Positions 1 to 7,736 of a stretch of DNA of 64,000 nt are shown here, one piece after another. The notes below the pieces were generated by a model. The model had not been told where the DNA came from. It saw only the letters and a list, made by a program, of their open reading frames with translations, and made no database searches. The first letter of the stretch is position 1; each line of letters starts with the position of its first letter. The position numbers were made by a program, and so were the translations under genes. Origin of the DNA: Treponema sp. (GTDB lineage: Bacteria > Spirochaetota > Spirochaetia > Treponematales > Treponemataceae); assembly GCA_004554075.1 (NCBI GenBank), contig SFOB01000008.1, forward strand, positions 85,371 through 149,370, given 5' to 3'.

Positions 1-847
1 GTGTATACATACCATGGTTATGTTTAATGATTACGTAATTACCAAAAGAATTATCAAAACCTACTGTTACAACCTGACCAGAAGCTGTAGCAAGAACTGC
101 ATCTCCGGAACGCCAGGTTGAGAAGTCCATACCCTTATGAATGTACCAGCTTCCGTTGAGCGGGTGGATGTTTGGACCAAAGGCCATAGAAATATGATAG
201 TTAGGATTTTTTACAGGACAGATACTTGGGATTTCTGTAAAGAGGTTCTGCTGAGTTTTGAGCATTTTTCCAATCTGTTCGATTGGCTTTACAGCATCTT
301 CAAGATAGTTTGTAAGTTCTTTTACATCGGCAACTTCTTTAAGAGACCCCTGAGTAACTTCTGTAGAAGAGAAGAGTGCAGAAAGATCGCCGTTAGAAGC
401 TGAGTTTTCTGAATTGTTCTTTACCTGATCAATTCCAAGAAGTGAAAGGCTCTGAGAAAGAGAAGTCTGGAAACGTTTTGCAGCCTGGAAGAGGTTTGCG
501 TTTTCGTCGCGGAGTTCATCAAGACTTGCGAGAGTAGCGCGGTTCTGTTCTACCAGAGAAGAGATTTCCATATTTGCTGAAATTGAACGTCTGTTATAAT
601 AGAAGAAGGATGCAAGCACACCGACTGTAACAAGGATTCCCAGAATGAGTGCAAACACATTTGTCTGGAAGTTGATTACCTTGCTCTGTGAGTGAGGAAC
701 AATCATGATTGTAAGCTTGCTGTCAAAAACTTTGAAAATGTGCACAAAGAAGCCGCCGACCTTGTGTGTAAAAGCACCAAAGCCATGGCTAACGTTTGAG
801 GCAACCTGTTTTTCAAATTTCTTCAAAGCTTTCTGAGTCTTTGACAT
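1..847 (-). CDS. M23 family metallopeptidase (partial, C-terminus outside window)
   Basis: The reading frame is open from the ATG at 847 to the window edge, giving 282 visible codons. The N-terminus is cytoplasmic (about 65 residues, Lys-rich), followed by one membrane helix near residues 65-85, then a periplasmic coiled-coil-like stretch and the start of an LytM/M23 domain. The domain shows HKGMDF (zinc ligands His and Asp) and a later IKHNHG motif. The family cleaves peptidoglycan cross-bridge peptides or acts as a divisome/cell-shape regulator. The topology suggests a membrane-anchored periplasmic hydrolase. The start has no clear ribosome binding site and its -10 lies 9 bases upstream. 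Only the far C-terminus is missing. Confidence 0.88.
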   Translation of the reverse strand, partial: MSKTQKALKKFEKQVASNVSHGFGAFTHKVGGFFVHIFKVFDSKLTIMIVPHSQSKVINFQTNVFALILGILVTVGVLASFFYYNRRSISANMEISSLVEQNRATLASLDELRDENANLFQAAKRFQTSLSQSLSLLGIDQVKNNSENSASNGDLSALFSSTEVTQGSLKEVADVKELTNYLEDAVKPIEQIGKMLKTQQNLFTEIPSICPVKNPNYHISMAFGPNIHPLNGSWYIHKGMDFSTWRSGDAVLATASGQVVTVGFDNSFGNYVIIKHNHGMYT

Positions 848-856
848 ATTCTCAAA

Positions 857-886
857 ATTATACCATATATAGATAAATTAAGTCAA
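857..886 (-). promoter_or_regulatory. promoter of the M23 peptidase gene
   Basis: Reading the minus strand, TTGACT (881-886) is followed by an 18-base spacer and TATAAT (857-862), then 9 bases to the ATG. The predicted transcript would have a leader of only 2-3 bases. Confidence 0.7.
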
Positions 887-929
887 ACGTGTCACCCCAT
901 CTGATTAAAGATGGGATAATCCTCTTATA

Positions 930-1148
930 TTATCGGCACGACTTAGTCAAAATATGATGGGTGAATGCTCTCGTTGCGAAACATACTCGGACTGCGGGCG
1001 AGCTGGTTTTTGTGAAAAAATCCTGCGGTTTTCGCAAGCGAAAACCGCAGGATTTTTTTTATGGCTAAGCGCCAAATACCCCTCGATGCAGTCCGGTATG
1101 TTTCTCCACTACGCATTTACCCATCATACAGTCAAGGTCTGCCGATAA
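930..1148. repeat. 219-bp nested fold-back element
   Basis: The outer ends are inverted copies (TTATCGGCA at 930-938, TGCCGATAA at 1140-1148). The similarity continues inward through ATGATGGGT(G/A)AATGC (954-968 against 1113-1127) and AAACATAC..GGACTGC. In the centre is a perfect 20-bp hairpin at 1015-1058 with a 4-base loop, ending in a T-run on + and starting with an A-run, so it can terminate in both directions. It fills most of the 848-1218 gap. I see no convincing gene in it; the 64-codon ORF at 954 is the palindrome itself. Confidence 0.8.
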
Positions 1149-1151
1149 AAT

Positions 1152-1180
1152 TTGACGTTTAATCATTACTATGGTATCTT
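1152..1180 (+). promoter_or_regulatory. promoter upstream of tatD
   Basis: TTGACG (1152-1157), a 17-base spacer and TATCTT (1175-1180). Unlike many unit-opening genes here, tatD has a leader with AGGAAG at 1205-1210 before the ATG at 1219. Confidence 0.55.
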
Positions 1181-1218
1181 TAATGTAAAGTATAACTCAT
1201 CTTTAGGAAGAAATAATC

Positions 1219-1998
1219 ATGAAGTTTTTTGATACTCACGCTCACATCGGGCTGATTTACGATGATCCTATTGAGCAATTGCGCGTAATTCAACAGGCAA
1301 AGCAGGCCGGAGTTGCCCGCATTGTCAGCATTAATAATAGTCTCTATGATTTTAATAAGGTTTATCCGAATTTGAAGTCTATTTCGGGAATTTACCACGC
1401 TGTTGGTGTTGCTCCGTCTGAAGTAACAAATCCTGGACACGATTGGATTAATACAATAGAAAAAAATCTCTCTTTGCCTAATGTTGTTGCAGTAGGCGAG
1501 ACAGGTCTGGACTATTTTAAACAGTTTGGCGATAAGAGAAGCCAGATTGAACTTTTTATTACTCAGCTTGAGATTGCACAGGCTCATAATCTGCCTGTAA
1601 TTATTCATAACCGTGATGCAGGCCGTGATCTGTATGATGTTCTTACAGAACGTATGCCTGATGCAGGTGCAATTCTTCACTGTTACTCAGAAGATGCCGC
1701 TTTTGCAAAGAAGTGTCTGGATAAGAATATCTGGTTCAGTTTTGCAGGAAACCTTACATACCGCAATGCCCGAAACCTTCACGAAACAGTTTTGAACATT
1801 CCCGTAGACCGCATTTTGATTGAAACTGAAAGTCCATTTATGATTCCGGCTGAATTCCGCGAGAAAAAGCGCACAATGCCTGCTTATCTTCCATCTACAG
1901 CACGCTTCCTTGCAGAAATGCTGGATATGGATCTGGAAGCATTGAGCGAACAGCTCTGGAAGAACAGCTGTAAGGCTTTCAATTTGCCTGAGGAATAA
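1219..1998 (+). CDS. tatD: TatD family metal-dependent hydrolase
   Basis: 259 residues, the usual TatD length. It is a TIM-barrel metal hydrolase of the amidohydrolase superfamily, with 3'-5' exonuclease/DNase activity known for the family. The metal-binding His pair is DTHAHIG (residues 5-11), the bridging Glu lies in GETGLDYF (about 93-100), and further histidines are at VIIHNRD (about 130) and LHCYSE (about 154). The C-terminal motif reads TESP where most members have TDSP, a conservative Asp-to-Glu change. A good ribosome binding site precedes the ATG. It stands alone, with a GTCAT-type repeat after the stop. Confidence 0.92.
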   Translation: MKFFDTHAHIGLIYDDPIEQLRVIQQAKQAGVARIVSINNSLYDFNKVYPNLKSISGIYHAVGVAPSEVTNPGHDWINTIEKNLSLPNVVAVGETGLDYFKQFGDKRSQIELFITQLEIAQAHNLPVIIHNRDAGRDLYDVLTERMPDAGAILHCYSEDAAFAKKCLDKNIWFSFAGNLTYRNARNLHETVLNIPVDRILIETESPFMIPAEFREKKRTMPAYLPSTARFLAEMLDMDLEALSEQLWKNSCKAFNLPEE

Positions 1999-2001
1999 AA
2001 C

Positions 2002-2064
2002 TGTCATCCCGAACTTGTTTCGGGATCTATTGTAAGAGATGCTGAAACAAGTTCAGCATGACGG
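2002..2064. repeat. GTCATCCC-type inverted repeat, copy 1
   Basis: A roughly 60-bp imperfect palindrome: GTCATCCCGAACTTGTTTC is followed by an A/T-rich centre and GAAACAAGTTCAGCATGAC. A second copy lies at 16856-16918. This type of repeat is common between genes in many bacteria. The right end abuts the dusB start. Confidence 0.8.
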
Positions 2065-2076
2065 TCATTGTGTTTC

Positions 2077-3063
2077 ATGGACAATCTTTATCATCCGGTA
2101 AAAATCGGAAATGTAGAATTAAAAGGAAATCTCTTTTTAGCGCCGGTTGCTGGTTACAGCGACGCGGCTTTTCGTTCTGTCTGCATAGAAAACGGAGCCT
2201 GCTTTACCTATACCGAAATGGTTAGTGCGGAGGCTTTGGTAAGAAAAAATCTTAAAACTGAAATCCTGATGCGCAGGGCCTGCAATGAAAAGGCTTATTC
2301 AGTGCAGATTTTTGGCGGAGAGCCGGAAATTATGTCTGAAGCGGCAAATATTGTCCTTGAAAAAACTCATTGTGAAGTTATAGACATCAACTGCGGCTGT
2401 CCTGTACCTAAAATCATAAAAACAGGAGCCGGTTCAGCTCTTACCCGAGACCCGGACCGCCTTTTTAAGGTTGCGGAGGCTGTGGTAAAGGCTGCCAACG
2501 GTGTTCCTGTTACTGTAAAAATCCGTTCCGGCTGGGAATCTAAACAGATGACCTGGAGGGAAGCTGCTCAGGCTGCCCTTGATGCAGGTGTCAGTGCTAT
2601 TACAATACATCCGCGTACCCGCGCGCAAGGCTACGAAGGTCATTCAGACTGGGGAATTATGAAAGAACTCGTTGAACTTGTGGCAGAACGGGTACCTGTT
2701 TTTGGCAGCGGAGATCTATTTAAGCCCGAAGATGCTAAGGCAATGCTTGAAGAGACTGGTGCAGACGCGGTTATGTTTGCGCGCGGTGCCATGGGGAACC
2801 CTTTTATATTCCGTGATGCCACAGATCTGCTTACAAAAGGAAGTTATGAGCCTGTTCCGCCGGAAGAACGCGTGAAAACCGGTTTTGCAGAGCTTGAACG
2901 CCTTGTTGCAGAAACCAGCGAGCAGCATGCCTGCCTTGAAATGCGCAAACGCTTTGCAGCCTATTCAAAAGGAATCTCCGGTGGTGCAGCATTACGTGCC
3001 CGCATTGTTCATGCAGCTACGGTTGCAGATTACAAAGACATCTTTTCTCAATTTATTTGCTAA
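2077..3063 (+). CDS. dusB: tRNA-dihydrouridine synthase
   Basis: FMN-dependent reduction of uridine to dihydrouridine in the D-loop of tRNAs. The start was taken at the ATG at 2077, giving MDNLYHPVKIG, the usual N-terminus. An upstream in-frame TTG at 2068 lies at the edge of the repeat and is less likely. The protein is a TIM barrel: LAPVAGYSDAAFR near the N-terminus, QIFGGEPE, then DINCGCPVPKI with the catalytic Cys, KIRSGW, and TIHPRTRAQGY ahead of the C-terminal helical domain. The assignment to the DusB subgroup is by general resemblance. No strong ribosome binding site is visible. Confidence 0.92.
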   Translation: MDNLYHPVKIGNVELKGNLFLAPVAGYSDAAFRSVCIENGACFTYTEMVSAEALVRKNLKTEILMRRACNEKAYSVQIFGGEPEIMSEAANIVLEKTHCEVIDINCGCPVPKIIKTGAGSALTRDPDRLFKVAEAVVKAANGVPVTVKIRSGWESKQMTWREAAQAALDAGVSAITIHPRTRAQGYEGHSDWGIMKELVELVAERVPVFGSGDLFKPEDAKAMLEETGADAVMFARGAMGNPFIFRDATDLLTKGSYEPVPPEERVKTGFAELERLVAETSEQHACLEMRKRFAAYSKGISGGAALRARIVHAATVADYKDIFSQFIC

Positions 3064-3085
3064 TTTTATAAATCTCTGTTAAAAT
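3057..3085 (+). promoter_or_regulatory. promoter of the 529-residue hypothetical gene
   Basis: TTGCTA (3057-3062), a 17-base spacer and TAAAAT (3080-3085), then 12 bases to the ATG at 3098 with no ribosome binding site. The -35 overlaps the dusB stop region. The same TTGCTA -35 occurs at hprK. Confidence 0.6.
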
Positions 3086-3097
3086 ATTTGCGTAAAA

Positions 3098-4687
3098 ATG
3101 GGATTTATAAAAACTATATCGGAGTTATTCGAGTCTATTTTCAAGCGTTCCTCACCAGAAGTACAAAAAAAGCAGCAGATGAAAAAGCTGGAACAGGAAG
3201 TAAGAGACTTCCAGCCTGCTATTTGCCGTAATAATATGCTGCTTCCTAATTTTGGAGAGGCAATTTTTGCACTTTATAAAAATACACGACCGCTCGATAA
3301 TCTTTTTTCAGTAACAGTTAGTCCCAATAATATTCAGCGCCAGCGTCGTTTTGAAGCTCAGCTCATAGTAACCGGCTATCCTCTTGAAGACCAGGAGACT
3401 CTGGAATCACTTTCTTTTGAAAATCGAAAGGCAGACATCCTTGCAGAAGACCAGAATCCGGACAGAATATATCTTCATCAGCGAAAAGAACTGGAACGCC
3501 TCATAAAGGCCCTTAATACAGATGGTTTTAAGAAGATGGATGCTGATTTGATGCATCTCCGTCAGCTGGTAGAATTCTGCCATTATAATTACACTCCTTT
3601 TCTGCAGGCTTTTGACACAAATTTTATTCCAGCAGACCTTATGTATAAGCCAAGCTACAGGGAAATCTCACTTTCTACTGCTCAGAATCTTCTGGAAGAT
3701 CTTTATTACCAGGCAAGCGGCCTTCAGATTACCACTTCAACAGCAGAAGCTGTGGTTGCTCTTGCCCAGTTGCGCTCTGGAACTGAAATTTCTGACACGG
3801 AAAAGCAGGGTTATCTTGGAAATCTGAAGAAAATCAACTATATACTTACTAAAATTCTTAATGCGGATAAACTTAAGGCTCTTATCCGTCTTTGCCGCCA
3901 GGAACTGTCTTATGAACCTGATGTTGCAAAGTATACCGGTTCTCCGCGCCAGGATTTTGCAAATATGCTGCAGGCCCGCTTTGATGCAGATGAACAGAGA
4001 ATTAAAACCGAAATTCAGGACGAAACAATTACCGGTGAAGTTTCGGCTCTTTTTCCGGATATTCCGCTTGAAGAGGTTGGAGCTTACAGTCAGGGCTATA
4101 ATAATCTTTTGCAGACAGAAGTTTCCATGTCTTTTAAATGGATTCTTCCAATGCGAATTCTCAAGACCTTCCTTAGAATATATATGCCGGAAGGAGCCAA
4201 GGCCCTGCTTAATGATATTGTAATTGAAGGATTCTTTAATAACCCTGCTTATAAATCAAGTTTTTCTTCTATCGTGTTCCAGGCAATAAATGCAGACAAA
4301 GAGATTAAGGCCTTTGAGGAATCTTTTGGTCAGGATAAAAAGCACAGTATTGCCGTTCTTGAAAGTTACATAAAGGACAGTAAGAAAGATAAGGACTTCT
4401 TTAAGAAGCTTGAGAAGATGGTTCAGATGATTAATGATGATGCCCATAATGTGCTTCAGAATGCCTGTACAAACCTTTCTTCGCTCAGCCGCCATCTTGG
4501 AGAACTGCTTGCAGATGCAAAAAAGCCTTCCAGCGAGATTATTTCCAATCTGAAAGTTCTTATGATGTCTTCCCGCAACAGAGATAACACCAACTTCCTT
4601 GAGGCAAATTACGCAAATTGGAATATATTTTTTGAAATTATGAAAAACTATGTTATTATTAATGCTGGTGATATGAAACATGAGTAA
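3098..4687 (+). CDS. spirochaete-type hypothetical protein (DUF5312-like)
   Basis: 529 residues, no signal peptide and no membrane helix, so cytoplasmic. It is largely alpha-helical, with an N-terminal Lys/Gln-rich stretch (about 15-40) that may be coiled coil. It resembles long proteins of unknown function that I associate with Treponema (the DUF5312 type). That assignment is from memory and not checked. The gene overlaps the following diguanylate cyclase by 8 bases (ATGAAACATGAGTAA), so the two are translationally coupled. This suggests a link to c-di-GMP signalling. No enzymatic motif was recognised. Confidence 0.7.
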   Translation: MGFIKTISELFESIFKRSSPEVQKKQQMKKLEQEVRDFQPAICRNNMLLPNFGEAIFALYKNTRPLDNLFSVTVSPNNIQRQRRFEAQLIVTGYPLEDQETLESLSFENRKADILAEDQNPDRIYLHQRKELERLIKALNTDGFKKMDADLMHLRQLVEFCHYNYTPFLQAFDTNFIPADLMYKPSYREISLSTAQNLLEDLYYQASGLQITTSTAEAVVALAQLRSGTEISDTEKQGYLGNLKKINYILTKILNADKLKALIRLCRQELSYEPDVAKYTGSPRQDFANMLQARFDADEQRIKTEIQDETITGEVSALFPDIPLEEVGAYSQGYNNLLQTEVSMSFKWILPMRILKTFLRIYMPEGAKALLNDIVIEGFFNNPAYKSSFSSIVFQAINADKEIKAFEESFGQDKKHSIAVLESYIKDSKKDKDFFKKLEKMVQMINDDAHNVLQNACTNLSSLSRHLGELLADAKKPSSEIISNLKVLMMSSRNRDNTNFLEANYANWNIFFEIMKNYVIINAGDMKHE

Positions 4688-5804
4688 AAAGAAGATTTTC
4701 GAAAGTAAAGATTCGTCTCAAAAGCAGCAGGCACTGGAACAGACAATTCAGGATGAAAAGAAGATTTATGATCTGGAACAGCTTCTTGATATTGCAAAAT
4801 CTTTCTGCCAGAATCTTGACTTCAGTAATCTTCTTGAATCTATTGTTTATATCTGTATGGCACAGATGCATGTTTTAGGTGCGGAAATTTTTGTCCGTGA
4901 TTTAATCACCAATGAAAACTTTATTCTTGAAACTTCAAAAGATTTCCTTTCTGAAAAAAAGACAATGCTTCCTGTAAGCACTCCAATTGCTACTATATTA
5001 AATTCTGAAAAAAGACCTTTAACCTTTGATGAATTAAAAAAGAATTGCCCTGATTGTGAGCATCTTAAAATACTTGAAGCTTTGAATCCAACTCTTATTG
5101 TTCCACTTATTCAGAAAAACCACCTTAATGGTATGCTGATTTTGCAGGAAAGAATTGCCATAGAAGATGACGCTTCTTATTCTGAGTATGAAATAAACCA
5201 GATTATGTCTATTGCAAGTCTTGCGTCTGTTGCAATTAATAACGCGGCCCTTCTGGAAATGTCTTCAACTGATATGATGACACATCTTAAGCTCAAGTAT
5301 TACTTCTTTAATCTTCTTACAGAGGCAATTGATGCGGCCTTCCTTAATAATCAGCATGTGGCCGTTATTATGTTTGATATTGATTTCTTTAAGAAATTTA
5401 ATGATACCTATGGCCATGAATGCGGAGATTTTGTACTTAAGAGTGTTGCAGACCTTATCCGTAAGAATCTGCGTGAATCTGATGTTGCAAGCCGCTATGG
5501 TGGAGAAGAGTTTACCTGCCTCCTGCTGGAAGCCGGAAAAGAAGAAGCGATGGTTGTTGCAGAAAGAATCCGTTCTACAATAAACGAACACGATTTTGTT
5601 TATAACGATCAGCATCTTCATGTAACAATTTCTGGTGGAGTTTCTGTTTTTGATGCACAGACAAACCTTGTAAGCTCTCCAAATGAATTTGTGAACCAGG
5701 CAGACCAGGGGCTTTATATGTCTAAAAACAACGGAAGGAACCGCGTAACTTACTTTGATCCTAAAACAAAGTCTGCGCTAAAGTCTGCAAATGCCAAGAA
5801 ATAA
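4680..5804 (+). CDS. GAF-GGDEF diguanylate cyclase
   Basis: 374 residues with no membrane segment. Residues about 25-190 form a GAF-like sensor domain after a short N-terminal coil. Residues about 200-365 form a GGDEF domain that makes cyclic di-GMP from two GTP. Visible motifs are FDIDFFKKFNDTYGH (metal/nucleotide site), the active-site GGEEF at about 272-276, and RESD five residues before it, a complete inhibitory I-site, so product feedback is expected. It overlaps both neighbours: 8 bases with the upstream hypothetical and 14 bases with the downstream rhomboid remnant, making one operon. Confidence 0.93.
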   Translation: MSKKKIFESKDSSQKQQALEQTIQDEKKIYDLEQLLDIAKSFCQNLDFSNLLESIVYICMAQMHVLGAEIFVRDLITNENFILETSKDFLSEKKTMLPVSTPIATILNSEKRPLTFDELKKNCPDCEHLKILEALNPTLIVPLIQKNHLNGMLILQERIAIEDDASYSEYEINQIMSIASLASVAINNAALLEMSSTDMMTHLKLKYYFFNLLTEAIDAAFLNNQHVAVIMFDIDFFKKFNDTYGHECGDFVLKSVADLIRKNLRESDVASRYGGEEFTCLLLEAGKEEAMVVAERIRSTINEHDFVYNDQHLHVTISGGVSVFDAQTNLVSSPNEFVNQADQGLYMSKNNGRNRVTYFDPKTKSALKSANAKK

Positions 5805-6427
5805 CTTTATTCTCCGAAGACCATTCCCTTATGTCTACAGGCGATATGCGTTTTTGCTCATTCTCATAAATTTTTTGATTTTTGGACTACGTTTTGTGTA
5901 TCCAAACCTCGCTGAATATGTTCATTACTATGGTGCTATGAATCCAATTCTGGTGGAGCATTACCATATGTACTGGCAGTTTATTACCTACATGTTTGTA
6001 CATCAGAATGTAAGGCATATTTTCTTTAATATGCTTGCTCTTCTTGTATTTGGAATGGGATTTGAAAAAGCGGTTGGAAGTCGTGAATTTCTGCTTTTCT
6101 ATTTGATTTGCGGAACTTTGAGCGGTTTCCTTTCTTTCCTTGTATACAGATTTACAGGGCAGGAAAGAGTTTTTCTGCTTGGTGCAAGCGGCGCGGTTTA
6201 TGCGGTGCTTTTTGCCTATGCAGTTTTCTTTCCTCGTTCAGTAATTTTGATATGGGGAATAATTCCAGTTCCTGCTCCCGTCCTTGTTGGGAAGTCAGTT
6301 CCTTGGAAGCGGATCAAATGTTGCTCATATGACTCATTTGTTCGGCTTTTTTGCAGCCTGGCTTTATTTTGTGCTTAGAATGGGGATTCATCCAATCAAA
6401 ATATGGAAAGAAACTTACAAACGCTAA
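5791..6427 (+). pseudogene. rhomboid family intramembrane protease, frameshifted
   Basis: The open frame (5791-6378) encodes multiple membrane helices and the catalytic-serine motif GASGA, but after PAPVLVG it runs into unrelated residues and stops. A second frame, readable from about 6290 to the TAA at 6425-6427, restores rhomboid sequence: SQFLGSGSNVAHMTHLFGF, then AAWLYFVLRMG. That part carries the catalytic His of the Ser-His dyad. Family members have roughly ten more residues at the junction, so a small out-of-frame deletion near 6285 explains both the lost residues and the frame change. As written, no single polypeptide contains both catalytic residues. A sequencing or assembly error cannot be excluded. 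Confidence 0.82.
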
Positions 6428-7143
6428 AAAGAAGCCTTCTCATTGCAGTAATCTGTTTTAGTTTTGCTCTTCCTTTTTTTGCCCAGACTCCTTCTGTAGT
6501 ACGGAATATAAGGCTGCCGCTGTGGGCAGAACTTGATGCATACCCGGGACTAAAGCTTTCTGATGGAGAAAGGGACAGTACGGCTGACAGTGATGCAGAT
6601 ATTGAAGATGAAGGTCAGTTTGATTTTCCTGTTTCCCAAATGCGTAAAATTGCTCCATTCATCATAAATGGAATGGTTTACGGCTGGAACTTTGTTTATG
6701 TGCCTTATGATAAGGCGCGTGGTGTAGAGGAGTACCTTGAAATCACAGAAATTGTTCCTGCAGATGTGATTCGTGGGGGAATACATTATACTTCCCCATG
6801 GATTGAAAACAATAACCTGAACTGCTGGGTTGAATATACCCGTACAGATTCTCAGGTTCAAAGCTATAATCTATGGGCTTCTATCCAGAATCCGGTAATT
6901 GCGGGTATAGGATATGCCTCGGTTGAGAAGGGCTTTGAAGGAATAGAGGAGGCTGCGCGTGAGTCTCTTAAGGCTGCGATAAGAAATCATTATAGAAAAA
7001 CCATAAAAAACAAGCCAAAGGAAATAACAGGCTCTGTTTTGATAAGGAAGTTTCCCACTCTGGGGATTGATTCGGGACGATATGTAATAAATCTTGATTT
7101 TTTCCTGGAATGCGGTAGAATATTAGAGTATAGTGTTTATTAG
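6403..7143 (+). CDS. exported hypothetical protein
   Basis: 246 residues with a signal peptide (hydrophobic core SLLIAVICFSFALPFFA, cleavage expected after FAQ near residue 28). The mature part is soluble and acidic early on (a DADIEDEGQ-rich segment near residue 65), with no motif I recognise. It overlaps the restored rhomboid frame by 25 bases and lies 19 bases upstream of another exported hypothetical, so they probably form one operon. It is possibly a periplasmic protein conserved in treponemes; function unknown. Confidence 0.7.
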   Translation: MERNLQTLKRSLLIAVICFSFALPFFAQTPSVVRNIRLPLWAELDAYPGLKLSDGERDSTADSDADIEDEGQFDFPVSQMRKIAPFIINGMVYGWNFVYVPYDKARGVEEYLEITEIVPADVIRGGIHYTSPWIENNNLNCWVEYTRTDSQVQSYNLWASIQNPVIAGIGYASVEKGFEGIEEAARESLKAAIRNHYRKTIKNKPKEITGSVLIRKFPTLGIDSGRYVINLDFFLECGRILEYSVY

Positions 7144-7162
7144 TACTAGAGGAGATGCGATT

Positions 7163-7606
7163 ATGAAGAAATTACTTTCGATACTGGCAGTTTTTTCGGT
7201 TCTTATGTGCTCTGTTTTTGCTGAAACAGTAGGTGATAACCCAGATGATCCGTTTGAAAGAGATAGATGGGAAAACGAAAAACTTTCCACAAAGATTTAT
7301 AACTTTTCTTTAAAGGATTCATTTGCTGAACTTGGTTTGTCAGAAAATGAAATTGATAAAAATGCAACAATAAAGGTTGAGTATATGCCAATGCACGATG
7401 AGCTCCGCATTTACTATGAAACCTTGTATGTTACATTTGACGAAGGCGAAGCTATGAATGCTATGATGGCTTATCTCCAGAAGTTTACAAAGGATAATAA
7501 GTATTATAGATACAGATATATGGAAGCTAACAAGCCTAAGCCTTATAAAGATGAAAGAAAACAGCGAAAGATGGTTTATTCAAATCACGTAAAATTAATT
7601 CGCTAA
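7163..7606 (+). CDS. small exported hypothetical protein
   Basis: 147 residues from the ATG at 7163, chosen because GAGGAG (7149-7154) sits at good distance and the protein then begins with a clear signal peptide (MKKLLSILAVFSVLMCSVFA, cleaved before ET). An upstream in-frame ATG at 7133 would hide the signal peptide. The mature protein is about 127 residues, charged and Tyr-rich toward the C-terminus. It is last in its operon, followed by a terminator. No family recognised. Confidence 0.72.
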   Translation: MKKLLSILAVFSVLMCSVFAETVGDNPDDPFERDRWENEKLSTKIYNFSLKDSFAELGLSENEIDKNATIKVEYMPMHDELRIYYETLYVTFDEGEAMNAMMAYLQKFTKDNKYYRYRYMEANKPKPYKDERKQRKMVYSNHVKLIR

Positions 7607-7641
7607 CCTATTCAGTATTTCTTTGAAATATTGTAAAATAG

Positions 7642-7674
7642 AAGCCGGTATGATTCCATCATGCCGGCTTTTTT
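7642..7674 (+). terminator. intrinsic terminator
   Basis: A perfect 12-bp stem (AAGCCGGTATGA / TCATGCCGGCTT), loop TTCC... about 5 bases, then TTTT. It ends the operon that starts at 3098. Confidence 0.9.
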
Positions 7675-7679
7675 ATTTC

Positions 7680-7722
7680 GTCATTGCGAGCACGAAGTGC
7701 GTGGCAATCCATACGCAATGAC
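7680..7722. repeat. GTCATTGCG-type short inverted repeat
   Basis: GTCATTGCG and CGCAATGAC bound a 43-bp element with an inner GCACGAAGTGC hairpin. This is a widespread intergenic repeat type. It ends 14 bases before pheS and may contribute to its leader. Confidence 0.75.
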
Positions 7723-7736
7723 AAAGGGTTACAAAA

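Noticed and set aside
137..403. 88-codon ORF on + inside the M23 peptidase gene
   Set aside because: It is antisense to a well-supported peptidase frame with clear motifs; no ribosome binding site or family match.
954..1148. 64-codon ORF in the 848-1218 gap
   Set aside because: It consists entirely of the large palindrome; the codons read through both arms of the hairpin.
2002..2064. CRISPR-like repeats (GTCAT-type copies at 2.0, 7.7, 16.9, 39.5 and 42.4 kb)
   Set aside because: The copies are dispersed, palindromic and not regularly spaced, and no cas genes are present.
7620..7736. T-box or other aminoacyl-tRNA leader for pheS
   Set aside because: Only the preceding operon's terminator and a GTCATTGCG repeat fit in this short space; no specifier or T-box sequence was seen.
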